Below are positions 8,603 through 16,292 of a stretch of DNA of 39,901 nucleotides, one piece after another. The stretch is from Neisseria sp. (GTDB lineage: Bacteria > Pseudomonadota > Gammaproteobacteria > Burkholderiales > Neisseriaceae). A program made the position numbers and the translations under genes. The notes below the pieces were generated by a model, which worked only from the letters and a program-made list of their open reading frames with translations, ran no database searches and was not told the DNA's origin. The DNA is taken from positions 1-39,901 of the forward strand of contig JAUNTY010000025.1 in the NCBI GenBank assembly GCA_030538415.1, given 5' to 3'. Numbering within the stretch: the first letter of the stretch is position 1; each line of letters starts with the position of its first letter.

Positions 8603-8676
8603 TATAGTCGGAGAAATGAGATCTGACACAAGGCGGCGAGCCAACGCCGTAGCAGGAACCCATTTCTCCGACTGTA
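8603..8676. mobile_element. CREE-like element between the olsB-like and olsA-like genes
   Basis: A 74-bp element with inverted ends TATAGTCGGAGAAATG and CATTTCTCCGACTGTA. It begins 5 bases after the stop of the upstream gene and would be transcribed as a hairpin within the operon. Confidence 0.85.
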
Positions 8677-8681
8677 TTTGA

Positions 8682-9434
8682 CTATTTGGCAAAATGCTTC
8701 AGATAACGCGGACTCACGCGCGACATCGGCATCATAATCAACAGGTCGGCGCAGTTGAAATCGGCATCCCAGGCCGGTTCGCCGCAAATATACGCACCCG
8801 CGCGCAGATAGCCTTTAATCAAGGCCGGGCATTCGGCGGGCACGCCGTTGTCCAGCGCCTGCAAGGGCAGCGGCAGATGCGGAAACACACGGTATTCGGG
8901 CGGACACAGATATTGCTGCGCCAACTTGCGGTAGAGGCTGGCGGCAAAGTGGCCGCCGTCGGCCATGCTCATGCTGCCGCAGCCGATCATGTATTCCAGT
9001 TTTTCATCCTGCATGAATTTCACCAGCCCCGACCACAACATCATCACCGTGCCGCCGTGGCGGTAATCGCGGTGCACGCAGGCGCGCCCCAGCTCCACCG
9101 TGTGCGGCAGCAGATGCTCGATGCGCCCCAAATCGAATTCGCTCTCGCTATACCAGCCGCCGAGCGCACGCGCGCCTTCGACCGTCAGCAGGCGGTAGCA
9201 GCCCACGGCGCGGCCGCTGTCTTCGTCGCGCACAATCAGATGGCGGCAATATTCGTCGTAACGGTCGACATCAAGGCCGTCGGCGCTGCGGATATTGGCG
9301 CCCAGCTCTTCGGCAAACACCTTGTAGCGCAGGCGCTGCGCCTCTTCGATATCGGCTTCGCAGCGCGCCAGCGCCACGGTCAGGCGCCCTGCGGCGGCGG
9401 AAATTTCGCTTCGGGTTTCACGTTGCAGCATCAT
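8682..9434 (-). CDS. GNAT-fold N-acyltransferase, OlsB-like (ornithine N-acyltransferase)
   Basis: A 250-residue protein of the hemolysin-like GNAT family (Acetyltransf_5 type). OlsB members transfer a 3-hydroxyacyl chain from ACP to the alpha amine of ornithine. Visible family features are RLRYKVFAEELGA near residue 38, the Y-x-x-Y-CRHLIV stretch, VELGRACVHRDYRHGG (about 113-128) and MIGCGSMSMADGGHFA. The second codon is also ATG and lies 7 bases from GGAG, so the true start may be 9431. The next gene is a PlsC-type acyltransferase, the partner expected for ornithine-lipid synthesis. The substrate is inferred from family and neighbour only. Confidence 0.75.
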   Translation of the reverse strand: MMLQRETRSEISAAAGRLTVALARCEADIEEAQRLRYKVFAEELGANIRSADGLDVDRYDEYCRHLIVRDEDSGRAVGCYRLLTVEGARALGGWYSESEFDLGRIEHLLPHTVELGRACVHRDYRHGGTVMMLWSGLVKFMQDEKLEYMIGCGSMSMADGGHFAASLYRKLAQQYLCPPEYRVFPHLPLPLQALDNGVPAECPALIKGYLRAGAYICGEPAWDADFNCADLLIMMPMSRVSPRYLKHFAK

Positions 9435-9543
9435 CGTTCTCCATCGGTTGATACTGTCACTCTACAAAGCCAGGGTGACAACAACATGAATGTTTTGTGG
9501 CAAACAGATGAAACCAAACGCGATGATGCGCGTTCATCCCTGC

Positions 9544-9586
9544 AGGCCGTCTGAAAACATACGGGGGGCATGCTTTCAGACGGCCT
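9544..9586. repeat. DUS inverted pair upstream of the porin
   Basis: AGGCCGTCTGAA (9544-9555) and TTCAGACGGCCT (9575-9586) lie between the divergent OlsB-like and porin genes. The rest of the 300-base gap shows a G6 run at 9563-9568 but no promoter I can assign with confidence. Confidence 0.75.
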
Positions 9587-9734
9587 CGGCATGCCTGCCG
9601 CCAAGCCCATACCAATTGAATTTTGCCCGGCAACTCTCTATCATTCGTTATTCCGACGACGACAACCCAATCCGCCGGTCTGCTTCCCAAACGGGCGTTG
9701 CGGCCGCTTCCGACCATCTCCAGGGGAATTTCCA

Positions 9735-10844
9735 ATGAAACCATATCCGTTCGCCCTCGCACTGGCCGCCCTGCCCGCGCTGGCTGCCGCCGAAGTCAAA
9801 ATGTACGGCCAAATCAAATCCGGTATCGCCGCAGGCCAGGTGAAAATCAGCGGCAGCGCAGGCACCGAAAAAAGCGCCGTCGCCACCGAAATCGTCGACA
9901 ACACCTCCCGCTTCGGCTTCAGAGGCAGCGAAAAGCTCGGCGGCGATTTGAAAGCCGTCTGGCAGGTGGAGCAGCGCATCTCCGTGATTAACGCCCGCGA
10001 AGGCTGGGCCACCCGCGACAGCTTTGTCGGCCTCGAAGGCAAGTTCGGCAAAATCCGCGCGGGCAACATCAGCAACCAGCTCAACTGGATGGACGACATC
10101 GACCCGTGGATGTACAGCAACAACGCCCTCGGCCTCGGCGTGTTTACCCGCACCGGCAACCGCAAAACCTCTATCCGCTACGACACCCCCAAAATCGCCG
10201 GTTTCGACGCCAATATCCAGGTGGCTCCGCGCGACAACCAAAACCCGGCCGACAGCCGCAGCCACCGCCAGCCCGAGCAAACCCAATACGATGCCGGCCT
10301 CAACTACCGCAACAACGGCTATTTCGCCCAACTCGGTTACAACATGCGCAAAAACCGCTACCAAGACGAAAACGGCGCCTATAAAGACAGCCACGTCGGC
10401 CGCCTGGTTGCGGGCTACGACGCCAAAAATCTTTTCGTCGGCATCGGCGCGCAATACGCCAAAGGCTATGAAACCGGCAACAGCTACATCGGCTATTTCA
10501 CCAACGGCTTCAACACTTACGACGGCCAATCCATCCGCAACGACAAAAGCGAAGCCGTCAAAGTGACCGATGCCGCCGTTACCGCCACCTACCGCATCGG
10601 CAACCTCAAACCGCAAATCACCTATGCCCACGGCTGGGCGGCCAAAGGCGTCAACAGCGGCGATATCCTGGTGGACAAATTCGACCAGCTCATTGTCGGC
10701 GGCGACTACCGCTTCAGCAAACAGACTTCCGCCCGCCTCTCGCTGGCGCATGTGCGCGTCGGCGGTAAAACCCGCCTCAACAGCGGCAACACCGGCAAAA
10801 TCCAGCAAACCGCCGCCCAGCTCGGCCTGCACCACCGCTTTTAA
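9735..10844 (+). CDS. PorB-like outer-membrane porin
   Basis: A trimeric, 16-strand general porin of the neisserial PorB/Gram-negative porin family. The 369-residue precursor has a signal peptide (residues 1-19, cleavage after PALAAA), then EVKMYGQIKSG, the usual first beta strand. It has the family segment SRFGFRGSEKLGGDLKAVWQ and ends in the aromatic C-terminal strand LGLHHRF recognised by the BAM machinery. AGGGGAA precedes the ATG at 9735; upstream in-frame starts would bury the signal peptide. It is monocistronic, with a CREE and a strong DUS terminator directly downstream. Surface loops are too variable to assign it to a named porin. Confidence 0.9.
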   Translation: MKPYPFALALAALPALAAAEVKMYGQIKSGIAAGQVKISGSAGTEKSAVATEIVDNTSRFGFRGSEKLGGDLKAVWQVEQRISVINAREGWATRDSFVGLEGKFGKIRAGNISNQLNWMDDIDPWMYSNNALGLGVFTRTGNRKTSIRYDTPKIAGFDANIQVAPRDNQNPADSRSHRQPEQTQYDAGLNYRNNGYFAQLGYNMRKNRYQDENGAYKDSHVGRLVAGYDAKNLFVGIGAQYAKGYETGNSYIGYFTNGFNTYDGQSIRNDKSEAVKVTDAAVTATYRIGNLKPQITYAHGWAAKGVNSGDILVDKFDQLIVGGDYRFSKQTSARLSLAHVRVGGKTRLNSGNTGKIQQTAAQLGLHHRF

Positions 10845-10855
10845 ACCCATTCACA

Positions 10856-10927
10856 TATAGTCGCAGAAATGAGTTTCTGCTACGGCGTTGGTTCGCCTTG
10901 TATCAGAATCTAATTTCTCCGACTATA
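10856..10927. mobile_element. 72-bp CREE-like element
   Basis: A compact copy with matched ends (TATAGTCGCAGAAATG and AATTTCTCCGACTATA) 11 bases after the porin stop. It differs at only two positions from the outer element at 31512-31689 once that one's insert is removed. Confidence 0.85.
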
Positions 10928-10929
10928 CC

Positions 10930-10972
10930 AAAGGCCGTCTGAAACATGCCAAGCGTTTCAGACGGCCTTTTT
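10930..10972 (+). terminator. DUS hairpin terminator after the porin
   Basis: AGGCCGTCTGAAAC and GTTTCAGACGGCCT form the stem and are followed by TTTTT. The CREE lies between the porin stop and this hairpin, so it is probably in the porin mRNA. Confidence 0.75.
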
Positions 10973-11001
10973 AAACCGGGCAAGCCGATGCGGTACGGTT
11001 T

Positions 11002-11160
11002 GAGGCCTTTGCAAAATTCCCCTGCCCGCCCATCTTTCTGATTCCAAAAACTCAAGTTGAATCATTGGGCTGCATATCACCAAAGCTGACAAGCTCAAGC
11101 TGAAGCCGTGCTTCAACCCAGGCACCCGCCTGCACGGGTGCGGCGGTTATTTTTGCAAAA
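11002..11160. repeat. ~200-bp neisserial mosaic-type repeat, copy 2 (left palindrome missing)
   Basis: It starts with GAGGCCTTTGCAAAA, keeps the shared interior (CCCATCTTTCTGATTCC and so on) and the right palindrome, and ends TTTTTGCAAAA. The left GC-rich palindrome is absent. Between this copy and the next (11161-11290) is a short hairpin (GTGGG with CCCAC) and otherwise nothing I can assign. Confidence 0.65.
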
Positions 11161-11290
11161 GTCCAATCTATATTATTGCGTTTCGTGGGCGGAACCCACG
11201 TTACGGCTGCTGTGCTGGATTGATGAAATTTGGACGGCACGGTTTCAATCCGGCAACCCGACTGGTTTTCTCGCTAACAAAGAAAGGCCG

Positions 11291-11503
11291 AAGCCTTTGC
11301 AAAATCTCCCGCTCGTCGCACCCGCGCAGGCGGGTGCCCAGTGCAAAGCGCGGCTTTGCTTGTCTACCCATCTTCCTGATTCTAAAAACTCAAGCTGAAT
11401 CATTGGATTGTATATTACCAAGGCTGACAAGTTTAAGCTGAAGCTGCACTTCAGACTGGGCACCCGCCTGCGCGGGTGCGACGGTTACGGGCTTTTGCAC
11501 AAA
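11291..11503. repeat. ~200-bp neisserial mosaic-type repeat, copy 3
   Basis: A complete copy with both GC-rich palindromes (GCACCCGCGCAGGCGGGTGC on the left, its reverse on the right) and GCCTTTGCAAAA at the left end, in the same orientation as copy 2. Confidence 0.7.
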
Positions 11504-11607
11504 CCCCGGCCTGATGCTTTACAGCCCGCCTGATATCCGCCGGCAGCGCCCGAATCCTGATTGCCCATACGCCATTGCCACAGTCCCGTTTTTCCACTCG
11601 AGAAATT

Positions 11608-11640
11608 AACCTGATTTCACTATTTTTGTTAAATCAGGTT
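11608..11640. promoter_or_regulatory. 10-bp inverted repeat upstream of the yagU-like gene
   Basis: AACCTGATTT (11608-11617) and AAATCAGGTT (11631-11640) with a 13-base AT-rich centre. It could be an operator or a hairpin. It lies about 110 bases upstream of the FNR box. Confidence 0.35.
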
Positions 11641-11752
11641 GTATTTATATGGCACAAATTACCCTGTTGAAAACCAAATCCAATTATATCAATACATTAG
11701 GTGCAAGCTCCCATCACTCGAATTGTAATAATCCTACAAATAAATTTCAAAA

Positions 11753-11766
11753 TTGATTTACATCAA
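11753..11766 (+). promoter_or_regulatory. FNR box upstream of the yagU-like gene
   Basis: TTGAT-TTAC-ATCAA is an exact match to the FNR consensus TTGAT-N4-ATCAA. A -10-like TAATTA at 11791-11796 would place the box near -41.5, the class II activator position. Anaerobic activation by FNR is therefore likely. Confidence 0.7.
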
Positions 11767-11831
11767 AGTACTGCCTCACAAAATCTCGAATAATTACTCC
11801 ACAATATTCAACAACCCGACAGGAGCCGCTC

Positions 11832-12404
11832 ATGCGCACACTCAAATCCACACCCGCCGCCTGGCAGGTCAACAAAAAAGTCATCCTCTGAACCACATTG
11901 GTCGGCGGTTTTTTCAGCTCGCTGGTCAAATGGGGTTCGGAAGTCAACATGCCGCCGCGCATGCCCGGTGAAATTTCGCCGCCGGGCGCCAATATCGACG
12001 CCTGGCTGGGCTGGCTCGGTTTCAATTCCCACTCACTCGACTATGTTTACCAAGGCGTCACCGTGCCCGGCGCAGTAACTTTATACCACTGGCTGTTCAG
12101 CTTCGTGTTCGCCTTCGTTTACGTGGCAGGCTCCGTTTACTGGCCGAAAATCCGCCTGTGGTACGGCGCGTTTTACGGCATCATCATCACCCTCGTAATG
12201 CACGGCCTGCTGATTCCCATGTTCGGCTTCCGCAACCCCACTTATACCGACGGTGCCACCGGCTGGCTGTGGAACCTCAACGCCGCCGAGCTGTGGAGCG
12301 AAATCCTCGGCCACGTGTATTGGTCGGTGTCGATTGAAGTGTGCATGATTGCCGTACTCGCCTACTTCGCCCGCCCGATTAAAGGCGATTGGGTAGCCAA
12401 ATAA
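11832..12404 (+). pseudogene. YagU-family (DUF1440) inner-membrane protein gene with in-frame TGA
   Basis: The frame opens at ATG 11832, 7 bases after AGGAG, and would encode 190 residues, but codon 20 (11889-11891) is TGA. The context NKKVIL-stop-TTLVGGFFSSLVKWGSEV lies inside the first membrane segment and would fit a tryptophan (TGG to TGA). The rest is intact: SLVKWGSEVNMPPRMPGE (compare VKWGAEVPLPPR in E. coli YagU as I recall it), then membrane segments around HWLFSFVFAFVYVAGS, GAFYGIIITLVMHGLLIPMF and ILGHVYWSVSIEVCMIAVLAYF. A restart at TTG 11898 would give a product lacking part of the first membrane segment. It has its own FNR promoter and a strong terminator. It is either a recent single-base pseudogene, a read-through gene, or a sequence error. 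Confidence 0.75.
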
Positions 12405-12424
12405 GCACCGCCTGCCCGCAAACA

Positions 12425-12456
12425 AAACGCACCCTGTTGCATAACAGGGTGCGTTT
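12425..12456 (+). terminator. Intrinsic terminator after the yagU-like gene
   Basis: A 14-bp perfect stem (12425-12438 with 12443-12456) closes a GCAT tetraloop, with AAA and TTT at its base. It is one of the few terminators here not built from DUS. It may serve both strands, as the converging gene ends at 12479. Confidence 0.85.
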
Positions 12457-12478
12457 GCCTATTTCGATACCAACATTT

Positions 12479-13078
12479 TCAGACGGCCTCAAGCAAACCG
12501 ATGCCCCGGAAAAAGCCCGCATATGCCTCGGCCTTTTTCGCCAACGCCAACGGATAAGCGCGTGAAGACGACGGCAGCCGATACAAGCGTAAATCCCGCC
12601 CCGCGAACAGCGCCCGGCTGCATTGTCCGATGGCCGGTTTCACCGTTTCAGACGGCATCAGCGACAACAAGGTATCCGTCGCCAGCTCGCCCGTGGTCAT
12701 CACCGTATCACAACGCGGCATCTTCGCCAGTAGGCCCGCCAAATCCACCGGCTCGACCACCTGCAAAAACTTGTCCGACGCATTGCCCTGCAAACGCACC
12801 ACCTGGTGCGCCGTATCGCTGATGGCAATGCCTTTTTGCGTGAGAAACCCGCGAATCAACCCCTCTTTAAACGCCTTACCGCCCGACTCGACGAAATAAT
12901 CCTTGTCGCCGAAAAACACCAGCCCGAAAATCCGCCACATATCGTTTTGGAAATTCGGGTAATAAAAATCCATCTTCCAACGCGCACGCGGCGGCGGGAA
13001 CGAGCCCAGCATCAAGAGCTTGGCGTCGGGCGGGGTAAATGGGGGCAAGGGGTGGGTTTCGGTGGGGAAATCGGGCAT
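12479..13078 (-). CDS. Uracil-DNA glycosylase superfamily protein
   Basis: A 199-residue protein of the UDG superfamily, whose members flip out and excise deaminated bases (uracil, hypoxanthine). Visible motifs are the active-site segment GSFPPPRARWKMDFYYPNFQ near residue 26 followed by NDMWRIFG, and the C-terminal loop LPSSSRAYP near 167, equivalent to the LPSTSP motif of related families. It is not the classic UNG type, which has GQDPYH. The last codons, GAG GCC GTC TGA, are a DUS, giving the C terminus EAV-stop. Which base it excises cannot be told from sequence. It stands alone, convergent with the yagU-like gene. Confidence 0.75.
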   Translation of the reverse strand: MPDFPTETHPLPPFTPPDAKLLMLGSFPPPRARWKMDFYYPNFQNDMWRIFGLVFFGDKDYFVESGGKAFKEGLIRGFLTQKGIAISDTAHQVVRLQGNASDKFLQVVEPVDLAGLLAKMPRCDTVMTTGELATDTLLSLMPSETVKPAIGQCSRALFAGRDLRLYRLPSSSRAYPLALAKKAEAYAGFFRGIGLLEAV

Positions 13079-13095
13079 ATTATTTCAATCGGCTT

Positions 13096-13212
13096 TCAGA
13101 CGGCCTGATTACTCAGAATTTCATACAAAGCCACATTGACGTAGTAATTGCTCCTGCCGTGTTTTTCTTTGTGCAACAAGCCTGATGCGATAAGTTTTTC
13201 ATCAATAGCCAC
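13096..13212 (-). pseudogene. 3' remnant of a Fic-family-like gene
   Basis: A 38-codon open stretch encodes IDEKLIASGLLHKEKHGRSN followed by YYVNVALYEILSNQAV. This looks like the C-terminal winged-helix end of Fic-family proteins, which typically read GLL-x-K-x(3)-GR-x-NYY-N. There is no upstream body: an in-frame TAA lies just before it. The stop codon is supplied by a DUS (CAG GCC GTC TGA). It is probably the leftover end of a gene replaced when the neighbouring restriction-modification island was exchanged. The family assignment is by eye. Confidence 0.45.
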
Positions 13213-13262
13213 AGTTTATGATTTTATGCTTGAAAAACATAGGGTTTTGTTATAAACAAATT

Positions 13263-13297
13263 GCTCATGTTAAAAAAACGGTTTTTTTAACATGAGC
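13263..13297. repeat. Perfect 35-bp palindrome
   Basis: Arms of 17 bases (13263-13279 and 13281-13297), each with a seven-base A or T run, flank a single central G. It lies 66 bases beyond the end of the restriction-modification operon and may be its terminator, though the T run is inside the stem rather than after it. Confidence 0.75.
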
Positions 13298-13363
13298 CTT
13301 GCAAAATATTTTGAGGCCGTCTGAAAAGGGTTTAATCAATAGAATATTGTTGTTATCAGCATT

Positions 13364-13831
13364 CTAATTAAATTCAAGTTCAATGCTATCTGAAACAAAG
13401 CCTATATTAACTGCTCCACCATCTTCAACTAAAATTAAAAAATCTATTTTTTCAGTATGTAACATTGCCTTCTGCAAGCTCTTGGGTTCCATTGGCATGC
13501 CAATCCCATAACAAATAACCGAAATACCTCTCCCTGTTAAAAGGTTGCTCAAAGAACGTGCATACAGGTTACTTGTTTTCAAAAATAGGATTTTCTCAAA
13601 ATCAGAAAATACAAATTTATCTTTGTTTTCAACGAATACAGCTATATTACCTTTGACAGCGACAATATCAGGAATAATGCCACCTTTATTTTTTTCAGCT
13701 GCTGCATCACCTTTATCAGGATGGAGCATGATGCCCGTGCCGCTTTGTGGAAAATCGTAACAGATAATCTCCCATCCGGATGATTCCAGCCATTTGATGA
13801 TATGACGCGTAACCTTCTCTTCTCTCATCAT
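13364..13831 (-). CDS. Small PD-(D/E)XK nuclease-like protein of the R-M operon
   Basis: I do not recognise the exact family. The 155-residue product has a segment fitting a PD-(D/E)XK nuclease core: PDIVAVKGNIAVFVENK, with the catalytic D, then E-N-K after a hydrophobic strand, at about residues 54-70. It begins at ATG 13831, overlapping the stop of the preceding gene as ATGA, with GGAGG five bases upstream; an upstream in-frame ATG at 13843 is less well placed. As the last gene of the operon it may be the restriction endonuclease, a subunit of it, or a Vsr-like repair partner. The DNA is AT-rich and DUS-free, unlike its neighbours. Confidence 0.6.
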   Translation of the reverse strand: MMREEKVTRHIIKWLESSGWEIICYDFPQSGTGIMLHPDKGDAAAEKNKGGIIPDIVAVKGNIAVFVENKDKFVFSDFEKILFLKTSNLYARSLSNLLTGRGISVICYGIGMPMEPKSLQKAMLHTEKIDFLILVEDGGAVNIGFVSDSIELEFN

Positions 13832-15054
13832 GCATCCCTCCATACAGCCCCGTCTGGAAATAAAATGGCGTCTGCAAAATAAGAAAATACCCGGATATGT
13901 TTGACTTTTGAATACGTTGAGCCGTAACGCACCTGCATATAATATCTAGGTATTTCCCGCCTTCGCTTTAACTCCGTATAATTTTTATTCAGTATGTTTT
14001 TACTCTCACTATTTTGTACTGCAGTAATAAAATCTTTTATCGTCCCTTTTGTGCCTGGCAATCTGATGATTTGAGCCTCCTCATCAACTTCCACATCCGA
14101 CCATACCAAGACCAAATTATATTTCCGCTCTTCAAAAGTCTTGCCCTCTCGGCAATATAAATAATCAATGGCTGCAAGCGAACCAGGATAAGGATCTCCA
14201 CGGAATTTTGCATTAGCCTTATATAAAACTGTTTCTTCCCTATTACGCAACAATTCCCCGATATGATGACCTTCCGCCTCCAAATAATTCAATAAATACT
14301 TTGTCGGTATTTTTACCGTTGCCGACAATGGCGACATATTCATATTTCCGCCTTTGCTGATATACTCAGAATTCATCCATTCCCGACGTTCTTTGATGGA
14401 ATTTTTACCATTCAACCTTTTCCGGCCTTCAACAATACCATATTGCTCAAAGACAGCAATAACATCATTCATCGCTTCAAACATCTGAATCATACCTGCG
14501 TCATTAGAAGAGGGAGAACCGGCATAATCAATATCCGCTTCATGCCTCAAACCGCCATTATGTCTATTTCCTGCAAGTTCAGGTTGAGTTGGACATTCAG
14601 TAAAGTCGCTTGGGTAATAATATAACAGCGCTGGAATTTGATAAGTAGACATGACACGGTCTAACGCTTTAAAAATCAAAGGATTTATCCTATCCCATTG
14701 TGTACTATTTTCCCGTTCAATAATAACTGCTTCAGGATAAATATAAAAAGCAGGAACATTATTTTCAACCGATGCTGCTAGACGGGCAAACCTCTGAAAC
14801 GCATTATGTCCTGTTCCTGCTTCTGTTGATACTTCAACTGAAAAAATCGGCTCATGATTAATTTCGACAATTAAGTCAGGTGCATCCAGATACAATATCT
14901 TTTTGATATGGTCGGGCATTGTATGAAAATTCGTTGCATTATTGGCATCGCTTTCATACATTCTTTTCGTGATGACATTTTTACATCTCAAGTTTGTATG
15001 ATTGATAATATAATCAGCAAATGCTTCAGTACTGTACCAAACTCGATATTTCAT
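13828..15054 (-). CDS. Putative restriction endonuclease subunit
   Basis: A 408-residue protein I cannot assign to a named family. Residues about 57-74, DAPDLIVEINHEPIFSVEVS, resemble a PD-(D/E)XK core, but the last position is S instead of K. A conserved-looking TEAGTGHNAFQRFARLAAS follows. The gene starts at ATG 15054, overlapping the methyltransferase stop as ATGA, and ends in an ATGA overlap with the small nuclease-like gene. This tight coupling suggests all three products act together. It probably recognises or cuts the same site as the methyltransferase. It is AT-rich and contains no DUS, a sign of transfer from outside Neisseria or from a lineage with different composition. Confidence 0.6.
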   Translation of the reverse strand: MKYRVWYSTEAFADYIINHTNLRCKNVITKRMYESDANNATNFHTMPDHIKKILYLDAPDLIVEINHEPIFSVEVSTEAGTGHNAFQRFARLAASVENNVPAFYIYPEAVIIERENSTQWDRINPLIFKALDRVMSTYQIPALLYYYPSDFTECPTQPELAGNRHNGGLRHEADIDYAGSPSSNDAGMIQMFEAMNDVIAVFEQYGIVEGRKRLNGKNSIKERREWMNSEYISKGGNMNMSPLSATVKIPTKYLLNYLEAEGHHIGELLRNREETVLYKANAKFRGDPYPGSLAAIDYLYCREGKTFEERKYNLVLVWSDVEVDEEAQIIRLPGTKGTIKDFITAVQNSESKNILNKNYTELKRRREIPRYYMQVRYGSTYSKVKHIRVFSYFADAILFPDGAVWRDA

Positions 15055-16256
15055 AAGTATTCCTTAATTGCTAAGGCTACGGCTTTTGCTAATAGTGGTG
15101 GTACTGCATTACCCGTTTGAACTCGACCTTGTACAATGCCTCCATGTACAAAAAAATCATCAGGGAAACTCTGAATGCGGCAACGCTCACGAATAGACAG
15201 CCCTCTATTGTCTTGGGGGTGCCCGAATTGGAATTGTGGGCGAATTCCGCCCGATACCTGAGTCGGACTTTGAATATCCCATGCCAACCGTATGCGCTGC
15301 TTAAATTTCGGATACATAGGCTCGCCAGGTTTGGTATTTTTTATTTTTTCAATCGTATCAGCTGGGTGATTTGGTGCGGTATGGCAAGTCAGAATACCTC
15401 CATTTTTTTCTCTCATCAGCTGCTGATATTCTGAAAACGGTTCGGAAGAATAGGCTTCCTTGGATTCTTTCGGCAACAATGATGGCAAATCACCAATAGC
15501 TTCACGTATGGTGACATACGGCCTGCCTGTTGTCTCACCATGTGTCTTCAGGATTCTATTAAAATCAAAAACAGCCCCTTTTACACCGACAAACAACAAT
15601 CGGTTACGCTTTTGCGGTACCCCGTAATCAGCGGCTGACAACAACTGACTTTTCACTATCATCTTGCCTGCACGTGACAAATCTTGCTCAATGTCTTCTA
15701 CAAATGTCCCTACACTTTTCATGCCCGATACGTTTTCAAGCACTATAGCTTTAGGCTCCAAGACTTCTACAAACTTAACAAATTCTTTGTATAGCTGATT
15801 TCTATCGTCTTCTTCATGTCGTTTTCTATTGTTAAGTGAAAAACCTTGACAAGGTACGCCTGCAATCAAGACATCAACTCTTAAGCCGTTTAAAATTTTC
15901 TTAATTTCGAGCGGATTTACTTTTTTAACATCACCCAACACAGTCCACGCATTGGGATGATTGTGTTTAAAAGTTTTTATCGCAAAAGTATGAATATCGC
16001 AACCTAAAAAAATCTCGAAACCTGCCATTTCAAAGCCTAGAGAAGTCCCACCACACCCGCAAAACAATTCAACTACAACTGGTTTGTTTGCATCACCTTT
16101 ACGGCCTAAGCTGAAAACAGGTTTCTTTTTCCAGTAATAACTATTTTCTTCTACTTTTACAGATTTATCCCAAACATTACTTTGGGAAACATCTGATTCA
16201 TATTCGCCGTAAATATTCATCTGCGGCTCTTTTAATATATTTATGCTATTGCTCAT
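15051..16256 (-). CDS. DNA (cytosine-5-)-methyltransferase
   Basis: A type II C5-cytosine methyltransferase of 401 residues. All main motifs are visible: I VVELFCGCGGTSLGFEMAGF (61-80), IV GVPCQGFS with the catalytic C136, VI ENV (174-176), VIII QKRNRLLFVG (215-224), IX RERCRIQSFPDDF and X GNAVPPLLAKAVAL. The target recognition domain lies between VIII and IX; its specificity cannot be read by eye. The start at 16256 has AGGAAA upstream; ATG 16220 is an alternative. It begins 37 bases beyond the tex stop with no terminator between, so it may be read from tex or from a promoter inside the tex 3' end. It is the first gene of the R-M operon. Confidence 0.95.
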   Translation of the reverse strand: MSNSINILKEPQMNIYGEYESDVSQSNVWDKSVKVEENSYYWKKKPVFSLGRKGDANKPVVVELFCGCGGTSLGFEMAGFEIFLGCDIHTFAIKTFKHNHPNAWTVLGDVKKVNPLEIKKILNGLRVDVLIAGVPCQGFSLNNRKRHEEDDRNQLYKEFVKFVEVLEPKAIVLENVSGMKSVGTFVEDIEQDLSRAGKMIVKSQLLSAADYGVPQKRNRLLFVGVKGAVFDFNRILKTHGETTGRPYVTIREAIGDLPSLLPKESKEAYSSEPFSEYQQLMREKNGGILTCHTAPNHPADTIEKIKNTKPGEPMYPKFKQRIRLAWDIQSPTQVSGGIRPQFQFGHPQDNRGLSIRERCRIQSFPDDFFVHGGIVQGRVQTGNAVPPLLAKAVALAIKEYL

Positions 16257-16292
16257 TATTTTCCTAATGACAGATTACTCTTGCCGCTTATT

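Noticed and set aside
9563-9568. G6 tract upstream of the porin as a phase-variation tract
   Set aside because: Six bases is short for slippage and the tract sits in a DUS hairpin loop far from any assignable promoter.
11889-11891. Selenocysteine at the in-frame TGA of the yagU-like gene
   Set aside because: There is no SECIS-like hairpin obvious after the codon, the family has Trp or hydrophobic residues there, and it is not a redox protein.
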